Source: [Mycobacterium] crassicus (lineage in GTDB: Bacteria; Actinomycetota; Actinomycetes; Mycobacteriales; Mycobacteriaceae). From it: a stretch of 64,000 bases of DNA. This document shows, piece after piece, positions 10,475-18,550 of the stretch (position 1 is its first letter; the number at the start of each line of letters is the position of its first letter). The position numbers and the translations under genes were made by a program. The DNA is taken from assembly GCF_020181615.1 (NCBI RefSeq), contig NZ_CP084029.1:1447196-1511195 (forward strand), read 5' to 3'. Below the pieces are notes generated by a model. It searched no databases. It was not told the DNA's origin and saw nothing but the letters and a program-made list of their open reading frames with translations.

Positions 10475-12598
10475 TTGAGCACCGCGAGGGGTCGGATTCG
10501 GCCCGGCGACCACGTGCGACGAGTCGAATCGGCACGTTCTGCTCCCACGCGTCCGACCAAGCCGGCTGACCGCGCCGATGCTGCCGATGGGGCCAATCCC
10601 TGGAACGCGCTGTGGGCGATGATGCTCGGATTCTTCGTGATCCTGGTGGATTCCACGATCGTGGCCGTGGCGAATCCCAGCATCATGGTTGCGCTCGGCG
10701 TCGGCTACGACACCGTGATCTGGGTGACCAGCGCCTACCTGCTGGCCTACGCGGTTCCGCTGCTGGTCGCCGGAAGACTCGGTGACCGGTTCGGCCCGAA
10801 GAACCTCTACCTGATCGGGCTGGCGGTGTTCACCGGTGCCTCGCTGTGGTGCGGTTTGGCCGGCGGCATCGCGATGTTGATCACTGCGCGGGCGGTGCAG
10901 GGCATCGGCGCTGCGCTGCTGACTCCGCAAACCCTGGCGGTGATCACCCGGACGTTCCCGGCGGACCGCCGCGGCATGGCGATGAGCGTGTGGGGCGCGA
11001 CCGCCGGGGTCGCGACGTTGATCGGGCCGCTGGCGGGCGGCGTGCTGGTGGACCGGCTGGGCTGGGAGTGGATCTTCTTCGTCAACGTCCCGATCGGTGT
11101 CGTCGGCTTGGTCATGGCCGTCGTACTGATTCCGGATCTTCCGGTTCACCGGCACCGGTTCGACCTGATCGGGATGGTGCTGTCGGGGATCGGGATGTTC
11201 CTGCTCGTCTTCGCGCTGCAGGAGGGCGAGTCACAGGGGTGGGCCCTGTGGATCTGGGCGCTGATCGTCGGCGGCGTCGGGTGTATGGCGGTCTTCCTCT
11301 ACTGGCAGGCGGTCACCGCAGGTGAGCCGCTGGTGCCGCTGCACATCTTCCGTGACCTCGACTTCGGCCTGTCCAACATCGGGGTGGCCGTGATCGGCTT
11401 CGCGGCCACCGGGATGGTGCTGCCGGTGATGTTCTATGCGCAGGCGGTGTGCGGCATGTCGCCGACCCGGTCGGCGCTGTTGACCGCACCGATGGCGATC
11501 GCCAGCGGCGTGCTCGCCCCGGTGGTCGGAAAGATCGTCGACCGGGCCCATCCGCGGTCCATGGTCGGCTTCGGCTTCTCGGTGCTGGCGATCGCGCTGA
11601 CCTGGCTGTCGATCGAGATGACGCCCACCACCCCGATCTGGCGGCTGGTGCTGCCGTTCGCGGCGGTCGGGGTCGGGATGGCCTTCATCTGGTCGCCGCT
11701 GGCCGCCACCGCCACCCGCAATCTGCCGCCACACCTGGCCGGCGCGGGTTCAGGGGTCTACAACGCGACCCGTCAGGTCGGCGCGGTGCTCGGCAGTGCC
11801 GGCATGGCCGCCTTCATGACGTCGCGGATCTCGGCGGACATGCCGGCCATGCCCGGCGGTACCGGTCCGGGATCGGGCCATGTCGCGGCCGGACTGCAGC
11901 TGCCCGAGTTCCTGCATGAGCCGTTCGCGGTGGCGATGTCGGAGTCCACACTGCTGCCCGCGTTCATCGCCCTTTTCGGCGTGGCCGCCGCACTGTTCAT
12001 GGTCGGATTCGTCATCGCGCCGGCGCGGCGGACGGCCGGGCCGGTCGGCGACCTCGACGACGTGGACGAGTTCGACGATCCGGACGAACTGGACGAATTG
12101 GACGATCTGGACGACCCTCGGCCCGCTGTGGCGCGGGTGGAGCGGGTGAGCCTTCCCAGTCGCTTCGCGGCGTTGGACGCGCCGCACGGGGCCGACCGGC
12201 CGACTGAGCTGATCCCGATCACTGATCCCTGGGCCCGCGAAGTCCCTCCCGAACGCCGTCGTGAGATCGGTCGCGAACTACGCCGACCGGTGCGCCGCGA
12301 AGACGCCGTCACCGAGCCGCTGGCCGTCGCGATCCCGCCGGCGGTGCCCGCACCCGCACCTGCACGTGCTCCCGTGTCGCGACCTATTCCGAAGCCGGTG
12401 CCGCCGCCCAAGCCGGTACCGTTGACCCGCAATGGCTTTCACGTCGATGGCGGCCATCACTTCCGTCCGTTGGTCAACGGGTCGTCGGTACCGGATGTGC
12501 TGGCCAAATTCGGGATCACCGGCCAGGCTTCGGTGCGCCGCAATCGGCACTACCGGGAGGATCCCGACGACACCGACCGCATCGCGCGGCACACCTGA
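10475..12598 (+). CDS. DHA2-family (EmrB/QacA) MFS drug exporter with acidic C-terminal tail
   Basis: Proton-driven efflux pump of the 14-helix DHA2 type; 707 residues. The core (about residues 45-510) carries the family signatures: [13 protein letters not shown] in helix 1, [11 protein letters not shown] in the first cytoplasmic loop and [23 protein letters not shown] in helix 5/6. The start is TTG at 10475 with GGGAGGGG about 8 bases before it. After the membrane domain comes an Asp/Glu-rich stretch (residues 526-549, repeats of DELD/DDLDD) and about 150 Pro/Arg-rich residues, much longer than I recall for Rv1250. The tail's role is unknown. The substrate cannot be read from sequence. Confidence 0.9.
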   Translation: MSTARGRIRPGDHVRRVESARSAPTRPTKPADRADAADGANPWNALWAMMLGFFVILVDSTIVAVANPSIMVALGVGYDTVIWVTSAYLLAYAVPLLVAGRLGDRFGPKNLYLIGLAVFTGASLWCGLAGGIAMLITARAVQGIGAALLTPQTLAVITRTFPADRRGMAMSVWGATAGVATLIGPLAGGVLVDRLGWEWIFFVNVPIGVVGLVMAVVLIPDLPVHRHRFDLIGMVLSGIGMFLLVFALQEGESQGWALWIWALIVGGVGCMAVFLYWQAVTAGEPLVPLHIFRDLDFGLSNIGVAVIGFAATGMVLPVMFYAQAVCGMSPTRSALLTAPMAIASGVLAPVVGKIVDRAHPRSMVGFGFSVLAIALTWLSIEMTPTTPIWRLVLPFAAVGVGMAFIWSPLAATATRNLPPHLAGAGSGVYNATRQVGAVLGSAGMAAFMTSRISADMPAMPGGTGPGSGHVAAGLQLPEFLHEPFAVAMSESTLLPAFIALFGVAAALFMVGFVIAPARRTAGPVGDLDDVDEFDDPDELDELDDLDDPRPAVARVERVSLPSRFAALDAPHGADRPTELIPITDPWAREVPPERRREIGRELRRPVRREDAVTEPLAVAIPPAVPAPAPARAPVSRPIPKPVPPPKPVPLTRNGFHVDGGHHFRPLVNGSSVPDVLAKFGITGQASVRRNRHYREDPDDTDRIARHT

Positions 12599-12619
12599 CC
12601 CGACGACGGCAGCTGACCA

Positions 12620-13183
12620 CTACCGGGTGGTGTTGCCGACGATCTCCACGCCCGTGCCGTTCCAACGGAACTTCACGATGCCGGTCAACCCCGCGATACC
12701 GCTGGCGTTCTGCAGGGCAACCGTGTCGGCGGTGGAGTGCCCCAGGTCGATCCCGCTGAACCCGTAGGTGTCCGCCACGGTCTGCGGAACGAACTGCCCG
12801 AGGTGGAACAGCACAGCCCGCTTACTCGGGTTCTCGGCGTTGGTGTTGGCCTTCACGATCACCGCCGACAGTTCGGCGCACTCGCTGTAGTTGCCGCTCA
12901 GTGGTTCCGGGTTCCACGGCTGACCGCTGCGGGGGTCGCGGGGCAGCTCCGAGACGGCCTTGGCGATCGCCGGGGCGGCCAGGTTGACCGCGCACGGATC
13001 GGCCGGTGCCGGGCTGCTGTTCGGAGCGGTTGTCGTTGTGGGCGCCTGGGCGGTGGCGGGCGGGCTGGTGTTCTGCGGTGTTTTGGCGACGGTCGAGTCA
13101 CCCGAGCCGCATCCGGCCAGCAATACCGCCCCGAGCCCGCCGACCACGGCTAACGGTTTTGCGGCACTCAACACACCGGGCAC
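12620..13183 (-). CDS. lprE: LppP/LprE-family lipoprotein
   Basis: Predicted lipoprotein of 187 residues, function unknown. Starting at the GTG at 13183 gives a short signal peptide with lipobox LLAGC (Cys25), then a Ser/Thr/Pro-rich linker (about 30-60) and a globular domain with two conserved cysteines (DPCAVNL and YSECAEL), typical of the LppP/LprE family. A second GTG at 13174 is equally possible; the longer frame to 13306 would run into deaD on the other strand. It has the Rv1252c position. The large helicase-like Rv1251c gene expected beside it is absent. Confidence 0.82.
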   Translation of the reverse strand: MPGVLSAAKPLAVVGGLGAVLLAGCGSGDSTVAKTPQNTSPPATAQAPTTTTAPNSSPAPADPCAVNLAAPAIAKAVSELPRDPRSGQPWNPEPLSGNYSECAELSAVIVKANTNAENPSKRAVLFHLGQFVPQTVADTYGFSGIDLGHSTADTVALQNASGIAGLTGIVKFRWNGTGVEIVGNTTR

Positions 13184-13289
13184 CGTACCGTCGCCCGGCC
13201 GGGATCTTCGGGAGGCGTGGCCGCGCTTGCGGTGCGCGGATCGACAGCGGCGATAGTCGGGTGCGGTTGCCCGTAGACTGCTAGGCGCT

Positions 13290-14987
13290 ATGACCTCGCC
13301 TGACACCCCCGACGTGACCTTCGCCGACCTGCAAATCCACCCCTCGGTCCTGCAGGCCGTCGCCGACGTCGGCTATGAGACGCCGTCGGCCATCCAGGCT
13401 GCCACCATCCCGGCCTTGCTGGAGGGCTCCGACGTGGTCGGGTTGGCGCAGACCGGCACCGGAAAGACCGCGGCGTTCGCCATCCCGATCCTGTCGCGCA
13501 TCGACACCACCAGCAAAGCCACCCAGGCCCTGGTACTCGCGCCGACCCGGGAGTTGGCGCTGCAGGTGGCCGAGGCGTTCGGCCGTTACGGGGCGCAACT
13601 GCCGAGGATCAACGTGCTGCCGATCTACGGCGGCGCGTCCTACGCCGTGCAGCTCTCCGGGCTCAAGCGCGGCGCCCAGGTCGTGGTCGGCACCCCCGGG
13701 CGCGTCATCGACCACCTGGAACGCGGCACTTTGGATCTGTCGCATCTGGACTTCCTGGTGCTCGACGAGGCCGACGAGATGCTGCAGATGGGGTTCGCCG
13801 AGGATGTCGAGCGAATCCTGGCCGACACTCCGGAATACAAGCAGGTGGCGTTGTTCTCGGCCACCATGCCGCCGGCGATCCGGCGGATCACCACCAAATA
13901 CCTGCACGATCCGGTCGAAGTCACCGTCAAGGCCAAGACCGCCACCGCGGAGAACATCACCCAGCGCTACATCGAGGTGGCCGGCCCGCGGAAGATGGAT
14001 GCCCTGACCCGGGTGCTCGAAGTCGAGCCGTTCGAGGCGATGATCGTGTTCGTCCGCACCAAGCAGGCGACCGAGGAGGTCGCCGAAAAGCTGCGCGCCC
14101 GAGGGTTTTCCGCGTCGGCCATCAACGGTGACATCGCTCAGGCGCAGCGCGAGCGCACCATCACCGCATTGAAGAACGGCAACATCGACATCCTGGTCGC
14201 CACCGACGTCGCCGCCCGCGGTCTGGACGTGGACCGCATCTCGCACGTGGTCAACTACGACATTCCCAACGACCCCGAGGCCTACGTGCACCGGATCGGA
14301 CGCACCGGGCGGGCCGGCCGGTCGGGCATCGCTCTGCTGTTCGTCAGCCCACGGGAACGCCATCTGCTCAAGCTGATCGAGAAGGTGACGCGGCAGAAGC
14401 TGATCGCCTCCGATCTGCCCAGTGTCGACGATGTCAACGCGCAGCGGGTGTCCAAGTTCGCCGACGCGATCACCACTCATCTCGGCGGGTCAGGCGTCGA
14501 ATTGTTCCGCCGCCTGGTCGAGGATTACAGCCGCGAGCACAACGTGCCGATGGCCGATATCGCCGCCGCGCTGGCGTTGCAGTCCCGCGACGGGGAAGCG
14601 TTCCTGATGGTGGAGCCGCCGCCGGACAAGCGGCGTGAGCGCGTCAAGCCGGATCGCGAGGGCGGCCGCGACGACCGCAAAGGCCCCCCGAAGGAAGGCT
14701 TTGCCACCTATCGGGTCTCAGTGGGTAAGCGGCACAAGGTCAACCCGGGCGCGATCGTCGGGGCGCTGGCCAACGAAGGCGGACTGCGCCGCAGCGACTT
14801 CGGCCAGATCACCATCAAGGTGGATCATTCACTGGTGGAGTTGCCGGCCAAGTTGCCGGGTAAGACGTTCAAAGCCCTTGAGCAGACCCGTATTCAGGGC
14901 CAGCTGATCAACCTGCGCCGTGACCGGCCGGCGGGTAAGCCCGAGCGCCGCGGGGAGGGCGGGGCGCACCGGAAACGGATGGAATGA
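13290..14987 (+). CDS. deaD: DEAD-box ATP-dependent RNA helicase
   Basis: 565-residue RNA helicase probably acting in ribosome assembly and RNA turnover in the cold. Seen in order: Q-motif region (TPSAIQ), Walker A AQTGTGKT at residues 53-60, PTRELA, DEAD at 159-162, [13 protein letters not shown] and [12 protein letters not shown]-terminal extension (about 430-565) contains a DbpA-like RNA-binding segment and a basic tail ([15 protein letters not shown]). The ATG at 13290 is divergent from lprE. The stop overlaps the next gene in ATGA, so the acyltransferase is translationally coupled. Confidence 0.95.
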   Translation: MTSPDTPDVTFADLQIHPSVLQAVADVGYETPSAIQAATIPALLEGSDVVGLAQTGTGKTAAFAIPILSRIDTTSKATQALVLAPTRELALQVAEAFGRYGAQLPRINVLPIYGGASYAVQLSGLKRGAQVVVGTPGRVIDHLERGTLDLSHLDFLVLDEADEMLQMGFAEDVERILADTPEYKQVALFSATMPPAIRRITTKYLHDPVEVTVKAKTATAENITQRYIEVAGPRKMDALTRVLEVEPFEAMIVFVRTKQATEEVAEKLRARGFSASAINGDIAQAQRERTITALKNGNIDILVATDVAARGLDVDRISHVVNYDIPNDPEAYVHRIGRTGRAGRSGIALLFVSPRERHLLKLIEKVTRQKLIASDLPSVDDVNAQRVSKFADAITTHLGGSGVELFRRLVEDYSREHNVPMADIAAALALQSRDGEAFLMVEPPPDKRRERVKPDREGGRDDRKGPPKEGFATYRVSVGKRHKVNPGAIVGALANEGGLRRSDFGQITIKVDHSLVELPAKLPGKTFKALEQTRIQGQLINLRRDRPAGKPERRGEGGAHRKRME

Positions 14988-16123
14988 CACCGCTTCGCGA
15001 GGACGACGTGGCCCAGGGCGGGCTGGAACAGATCGCTCATGTGGACCGGGTCGCCTCGCTGACCGGTGTGCGCGCGGTGGCGGCCATCCTGGTGGTCGGC
15101 ACTCACGCGGCCTACACCACCGGCAAGTACACCCACGGCTACGCCGGCCTGCTGGGTTCCCGGATGGAGATCGGGGTGCCGATCTTCTTTGTGCTCTCCG
15201 GTTTTCTGTTGTTCCGGCCGTGGGTGCGGGCCACCGCCTTCGGCCGCCCGGAGCCCTCGGTGCGTCGTTACGCCTGGCATCGGGTGCGGCGCATCATGCC
15301 GGCCTATGTCGTCACCGTGGCGCTGGCGTACCTGATCTACCACTTCCGCACCGCCGGCCCGAACCCCGGCCACAACTGGATCGGGTTGCTGCGCAACCTG
15401 ACTCTGACGCAGATCTATACCGACAACTACATGTTCGGCTATCTGCATCAGGGCCTCACCCAGATGTGGAGCCTCGCGGTGGAGGTCGCCTTCTACGTGG
15501 TGTTGCCGCTGCTGGCCTATCTGACGCTGGTCTGGTTGTGTCGCCGCCAGTGGCGGCCGGTGCGACTGCTGGTAGGGCTGGCGGTGACGGCGGTGATCAC
15601 CCCTGTCTGGCTGACCTTGGTGCACACGACCGACTTCCTGCCCGACGGTGCCCGGCTGTGGCTGCCGGCCTATCTGGCCTGGTTTGTCGCCGGAATGCTC
15701 CTGGCGGTGTTACAGGCGATGGGGGTGCGCTGCTACGGCTTCGTGGCGATTCCGTTGGCGCTGATCTGCTATCTCATCGCGTCGACCCCGCTGGCCGGGG
15801 AGCCCACCACGTCGCCGGCCAAGCTGTCGGAGGCTCTGGTCAAGGCCGGGTTCTACGCGGTGATCGCGGCCCTGGCGGTGGCACCGCTGGCGCTGGGCAA
15901 CCACGGCCTGTACGCCAGGTTGCTGGCGAGCCGGCCGATGGTGTGGCTGGGGGAGATCTCCTACGAGATCTTCCTGGTCCACCTGGTGCTGATGGAGCTG
16001 GTGATGGTCGAGGTGTTGCACGCCCCGGTCTACACCGGGTCGATGCTGAACCTGTTCGTGGTCACCATGCTGGTCACCGTCCCGGTGTCCTGGGTGCTGC
16101 ACCGATTCACCCGGGTGAGGTGA
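14984..16123 (+). CDS. Acyltransferase 3 family membrane protein
   Basis: 379 residues with about ten hydrophobic helices, the profile of acyltransferase-3/OafA proteins that move acyl groups onto surface sugars. Family hallmarks: an N-terminal RVASLTGVRAVAAILVV segment with the later catalytic His (VGTHAAY), PIFFVLSGFLLFRPW, and RRIMPAY. The ATG overlaps the deaD stop (ATGA), matching the Rv1253-Rv1254 arrangement. The acceptor and acyl donor are unknown. A perfect long hairpin follows the stop. Confidence 0.88.
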   Translation: MTPLREDDVAQGGLEQIAHVDRVASLTGVRAVAAILVVGTHAAYTTGKYTHGYAGLLGSRMEIGVPIFFVLSGFLLFRPWVRATAFGRPEPSVRRYAWHRVRRIMPAYVVTVALAYLIYHFRTAGPNPGHNWIGLLRNLTLTQIYTDNYMFGYLHQGLTQMWSLAVEVAFYVVLPLLAYLTLVWLCRRQWRPVRLLVGLAVTAVITPVWLTLVHTTDFLPDGARLWLPAYLAWFVAGMLLAVLQAMGVRCYGFVAIPLALICYLIASTPLAGEPTTSPAKLSEALVKAGFYAVIAALAVAPLALGNHGLYARLLASRPMVWLGEISYEIFLVHLVLMELVMVEVLHAPVYTGSMLNLFVVTMLVTVPVSWVLHRFTRVR

Positions 16124-16125
16124 TT

Positions 16126-16161
16126 CCCGCCGAGCGTGAACCCAGGTTCACGCTCGGCGGG
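16126..16161. terminator. Bidirectional hairpin between acyltransferase and tetR
   Basis: Perfect 17-base arms at 16126-16142 and 16145-16161 (CCCGCCGAGCGTGAACC and its complement) around a 2-base loop. It lies between convergent genes, and the tetR stop codon (16148-16150) is inside the right arm. There is no U-tract on either side, as is common in mycobacterial terminators. Confidence 0.75.
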
Positions 16162-16744
16162 GTGCGGGCGCCCGGGACGGTGTGACGACCGGGACCACGA
16201 ACTGGGTCAGCATGGCGCGCTCGTCGTCGGCGTCGCGGCCGGGGAAGCTCAACATCGACGTCATCACCCGCACCACCCAGCGGGCACGCTGTGGCACCGC
16301 CTCGGGGTCGTCGGCCCCCAGTGCGGACAGGAACGCCGTGACCATCATGGTGATGACGTCGGATCGTTCGGCCATCGCGGCACCGATCGGCGGGCCGGTC
16401 TGGGCGAACCAGGATGCCAACGCGGGGTTGCCCCGCACCAGGGCCAGGGACTCGGTGATCCCGGTGACCAGCCGCTGCGCCGGATCTTCGATCGCCGCGA
16501 GCCGCTGGGTCAACTCGTGATACAGCGTGTTGGCCCACCGGTGCACGTAGGCGGTGTAGAGCGTGTCGCGACTCTCGAAGTACCGGTACAGCGTGGCGCG
16601 GGAACATCCTGCGGCGCGGGCGATCTCATTCATGCCGACCGAGCCCGGGTCGTGCTCGGCGAACAGCTTCTCGGCCGCGTCGAGGATCTTCTCGGCGGCC
16701 AGCTCACCGCGCTGGTCGGACAACCAGGCCCGCCCGGCCATCAT
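16148..16744 (-). CDS. TetR-family repressor coupled to cyp130
   Basis: 198-residue TetR regulator. The N-terminal HTH (IARAAGCSRATLYRYFESRD, about residues 36-55) is well preserved; the C-terminal ligand domain is not diagnostic. The ATG at 16744 overlaps the cyp130 stop as ATGA, and the two genes have the Rv1256c-Rv1255c order, so it probably controls its own operon. A 9-base inverted repeat at the cyp130 start (17941-17968) is the natural operator candidate. The longer frame to 16801 would extend into cyp130 and is unlikely. Confidence 0.9.
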   Translation of the reverse strand: MMAGRAWLSDQRGELAAEKILDAAEKLFAEHDPGSVGMNEIARAAGCSRATLYRYFESRDTLYTAYVHRWANTLYHELTQRLAAIEDPAQRLVTGITESLALVRGNPALASWFAQTGPPIGAAMAERSDVITMMVTAFLSALGADDPEAVPQRARWVVRVMTSMLSFPGRDADDERAMLTQFVVPVVTPSRAPAPRRA

Positions 16745-17961
16745 GACGAGACGGTGAAGGGCACCGTCATAGGTCGGCGTACGTAACTGCCACCCGCCCA
16801 AGTGATCCCGGCTTCGTCGACCGTGTAGTCGGGGCAGCGGGCGAGCAGCTCCTCCAGCGCCACCCGGGCCTGCATCCGCGCGGCCTGGTTGCCGATGCAG
16901 TGGTGCGCGCCGTAGCCGAAGCTGAGGATCTGGCGTGGCTTGCGCAGCACGTCGAGTTCTTCGGCGGTCGGCCCGAACTGGCGTTCGTCCCGGTTGGCCG
17001 AGCCGTACAGCAGCAGGGCCCGGCGGCCGGCGGGGATGGTGTCGTTGCCGATCTCCACATCCCGGGTGGCGGTGCGGGCCAGACCCTGAACCGGTGAGGT
17101 CATCCGCAGCAGCTCCTCGACCGCCTCGTTGATCAGGGTCGGGTCATCGACCAGCATCTTGCGCTGATCCGGGTGCTGGTGCAGCAATTGAGTTGAGCCG
17201 CCGAGCATTCCGGTGGTGGTGTCGTTGCCGCCGGTGACCATGGTGAACGCGAAGGCCAGGATCGCGAAGATCCCGGCGTCGTCTCCGGGGGCGCCCATGC
17301 CCGCCGCCACCAGATGCGACACGGTGTCCTCGCCCTGGTCGGTGCGACGTCGCTCTATCAGTCCGCTGAAATACGTCATCATCTCGATCACCGCGTCCCC
17401 GGCGGAGGCGACGCCGTCCGGGTTGATGGTGGCCGCGACGATCGCGTCGGTCCAGCGGTCGAACTGGGAGCGGTCTTCCTGCGGCACCCCGAGGAAATGT
17501 GCGACGACCATCGAGGGCAGCGGCTTGAACAACTCGGCGACGATGTCACCGCCACCGGCCGAACGCAGCCGCTCGATCCGCTCGATGACGAACGCCCGCA
17601 CCTCCGGCTCGAGCTGCTTGACGTGCGCCGGGGTGAACGCGCGGGCCACCAGCTTGCGGAACTCGGTGTGCTGCGGCGGGTCCTGCATCACCATCGGGGG
17701 GTTGGCGGCCAGGCCGATCATCTCCAGGTCGCCGTAGGTGATCGTCAGACCCTTGGCCGAGGAGAAGGTCTCATGATCGGAGGCGGCCGCCCAGACGTCG
17801 GCGTGCCGGGACAGCACGTAGTAGTCCTGGTCGGGCGCGTCCGCCGGTACCACGTGGTGGACCGGGTCGTGCTCGCGCAGCGCGGCGTACATCGGCCAGG
17901 GGTTGGGCCAGGTGTCGGCGTTGCACGGCTGAAATTTCGGATGAGACATCACGTCTGTCAT
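16741..17961 (-). CDS. cyp130: Cytochrome P450 CYP130
   Basis: Heme monooxygenase of 406 residues, close along its length to M. tuberculosis CYP130 as I remember it (TWPNPWPMYAALREHDPVHH near the start, GGSYVRRPMTVPF at the end). Seen: I-helix TGGNDTTTG, ExxR (EELLR), and heme loop FGYGAHHCIGN with the ligand Cys355. The natural substrate is not established; it needs ferredoxin and a reductase, not encoded nearby. The ATG at 17961 sits 6 bases after a -10 box, so the mRNA is probably leaderless; ATG 17949 is an alternative start. Confidence 0.95.
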   Translation of the reverse strand: MTDVMSHPKFQPCNADTWPNPWPMYAALREHDPVHHVVPADAPDQDYYVLSRHADVWAAASDHETFSSAKGLTITYGDLEMIGLAANPPMVMQDPPQHTEFRKLVARAFTPAHVKQLEPEVRAFVIERIERLRSAGGGDIVAELFKPLPSMVVAHFLGVPQEDRSQFDRWTDAIVAATINPDGVASAGDAVIEMMTYFSGLIERRRTDQGEDTVSHLVAAGMGAPGDDAGIFAILAFAFTMVTGGNDTTTGMLGGSTQLLHQHPDQRKMLVDDPTLINEAVEELLRMTSPVQGLARTATRDVEIGNDTIPAGRRALLLYGSANRDERQFGPTAEELDVLRKPRQILSFGYGAHHCIGNQAARMQARVALEELLARCPDYTVDEAGITWAGGSYVRRPMTVPFTVSS

Positions 17962-17968
17962 GTCTCAT
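17941..17968. promoter_or_regulatory. Candidate TetR operator over the cyp130 start
   Basis: Perfect inverted repeat ATGAGACAT (17941-17949) and ATGTCTCAT (17960-17968), spacer 10 bases. It starts at the -10 box and covers the probable transcription start and first codons of cyp130. The coupled TetR is the obvious ligand; binding is inferred. Confidence 0.65.
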
Positions 17969-17997
17969 AGATACGACAATCGTCCATTCAGTGTCAA
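17968..17997 (-). promoter_or_regulatory. SigA-type promoter of cyp130-tetR
   Basis: On the minus strand, consensus -35 TTGACA (17992-17997), 18-base spacer and -10 TATCTA (17968-17973). ATG 17961 follows 6 bases after the -10, which predicts a leaderless transcript. Confidence 0.65.
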
Positions 17998-18028
17998 TGA
18001 TTTGTGGGAATCGCATCCGGCGCGGTGC

Positions 18029-18057
18029 TTGCATGAGACTGCAATGCAGTCTACGTT
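18029..18057 (+). promoter_or_regulatory. Promoter of the mmpS-mmpL operon with embedded operator
   Basis: A -35 TTGCAT (18029-18034), 17-base spacer and -10 TACGTT (18052-18057). The palindrome AGACTGCA-A-TGCAGTCT (18036-18052) fills the spacer, the standard site for a TetR repressor to block RNA polymerase. GTG 18065 lies 7 bases after the -10, consistent with leaderless translation. Confidence 0.7.
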
Positions 18058-18064
18058 TGCCGCT

Positions 18065-18550
18065 GTGTCACAACGTCGGCCCAAGGCCCTGAACAGGCAT
18101 GACAGGCAGAAGGTTTCATTAGTACGCCACCTGGGTCGTAACTGGATGCTGTTGACGGCGGTGCTCGTCTTGTTTGTCGCCGGACTTGCGGTGTTTCGCC
18201 TGCACGGCATCTTCGCGTCCCGCGACGTCACGTCAACCCCGACCGGCTTCGCCAATGATGTCGTGCCGTTCAACCCCAAACGCGTGCTCATCGAGGTCTA
18301 CGGCGCGCCGGGCACGGTCGCGACCATCACCTATTTGGATGTGGATGCGCAACCGCAACGCGCCGACGCCGTCGTGCTGCCCTGGTCCTACGACGCTACG
18401 ACGACGAAACCTGCTGTCGCTGCCAATGTCTCGGCCCAAGGCGACGGCGATTCGATCGGCTGTCGGATCACGATCGACCAAGAAGTCAAAGACGAGAGAA
18501 CGGTGAACACCGTGCACGCCTTCACCTACTGCCTGGACAAGTCCGGATGA
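18065..18550 (+). CDS. mmpS: MmpS-family transport accessory protein
   Basis: 161-residue partner of an MmpL exporter. One transmembrane helix (about residues 26-46, [21 protein letters not shown] without the ends) follows a basic cytoplasmic tail; the rest is the periplasmic beta-rich domain with [20 protein letters not shown] and two cysteines ([13 protein letters not shown]), typical of MmpS. The open frame reaches back to 17960, but the promoter/operator covers those codons, so GTG 18065 is the likely start. The stop overlaps mmpL as ATGA. Which of the numbered MmpS proteins it matches cannot be told. Confidence 0.9.
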   Translation: MSQRRPKALNRHDRQKVSLVRHLGRNWMLLTAVLVLFVAGLAVFRLHGIFASRDVTSTPTGFANDVVPFNPKRVLIEVYGAPGTVATITYLDVDAQPQRADAVVLPWSYDATTTKPAVAANVSAQGDGDSIGCRITIDQEVKDERTVNTVHAFTYCLDKSG

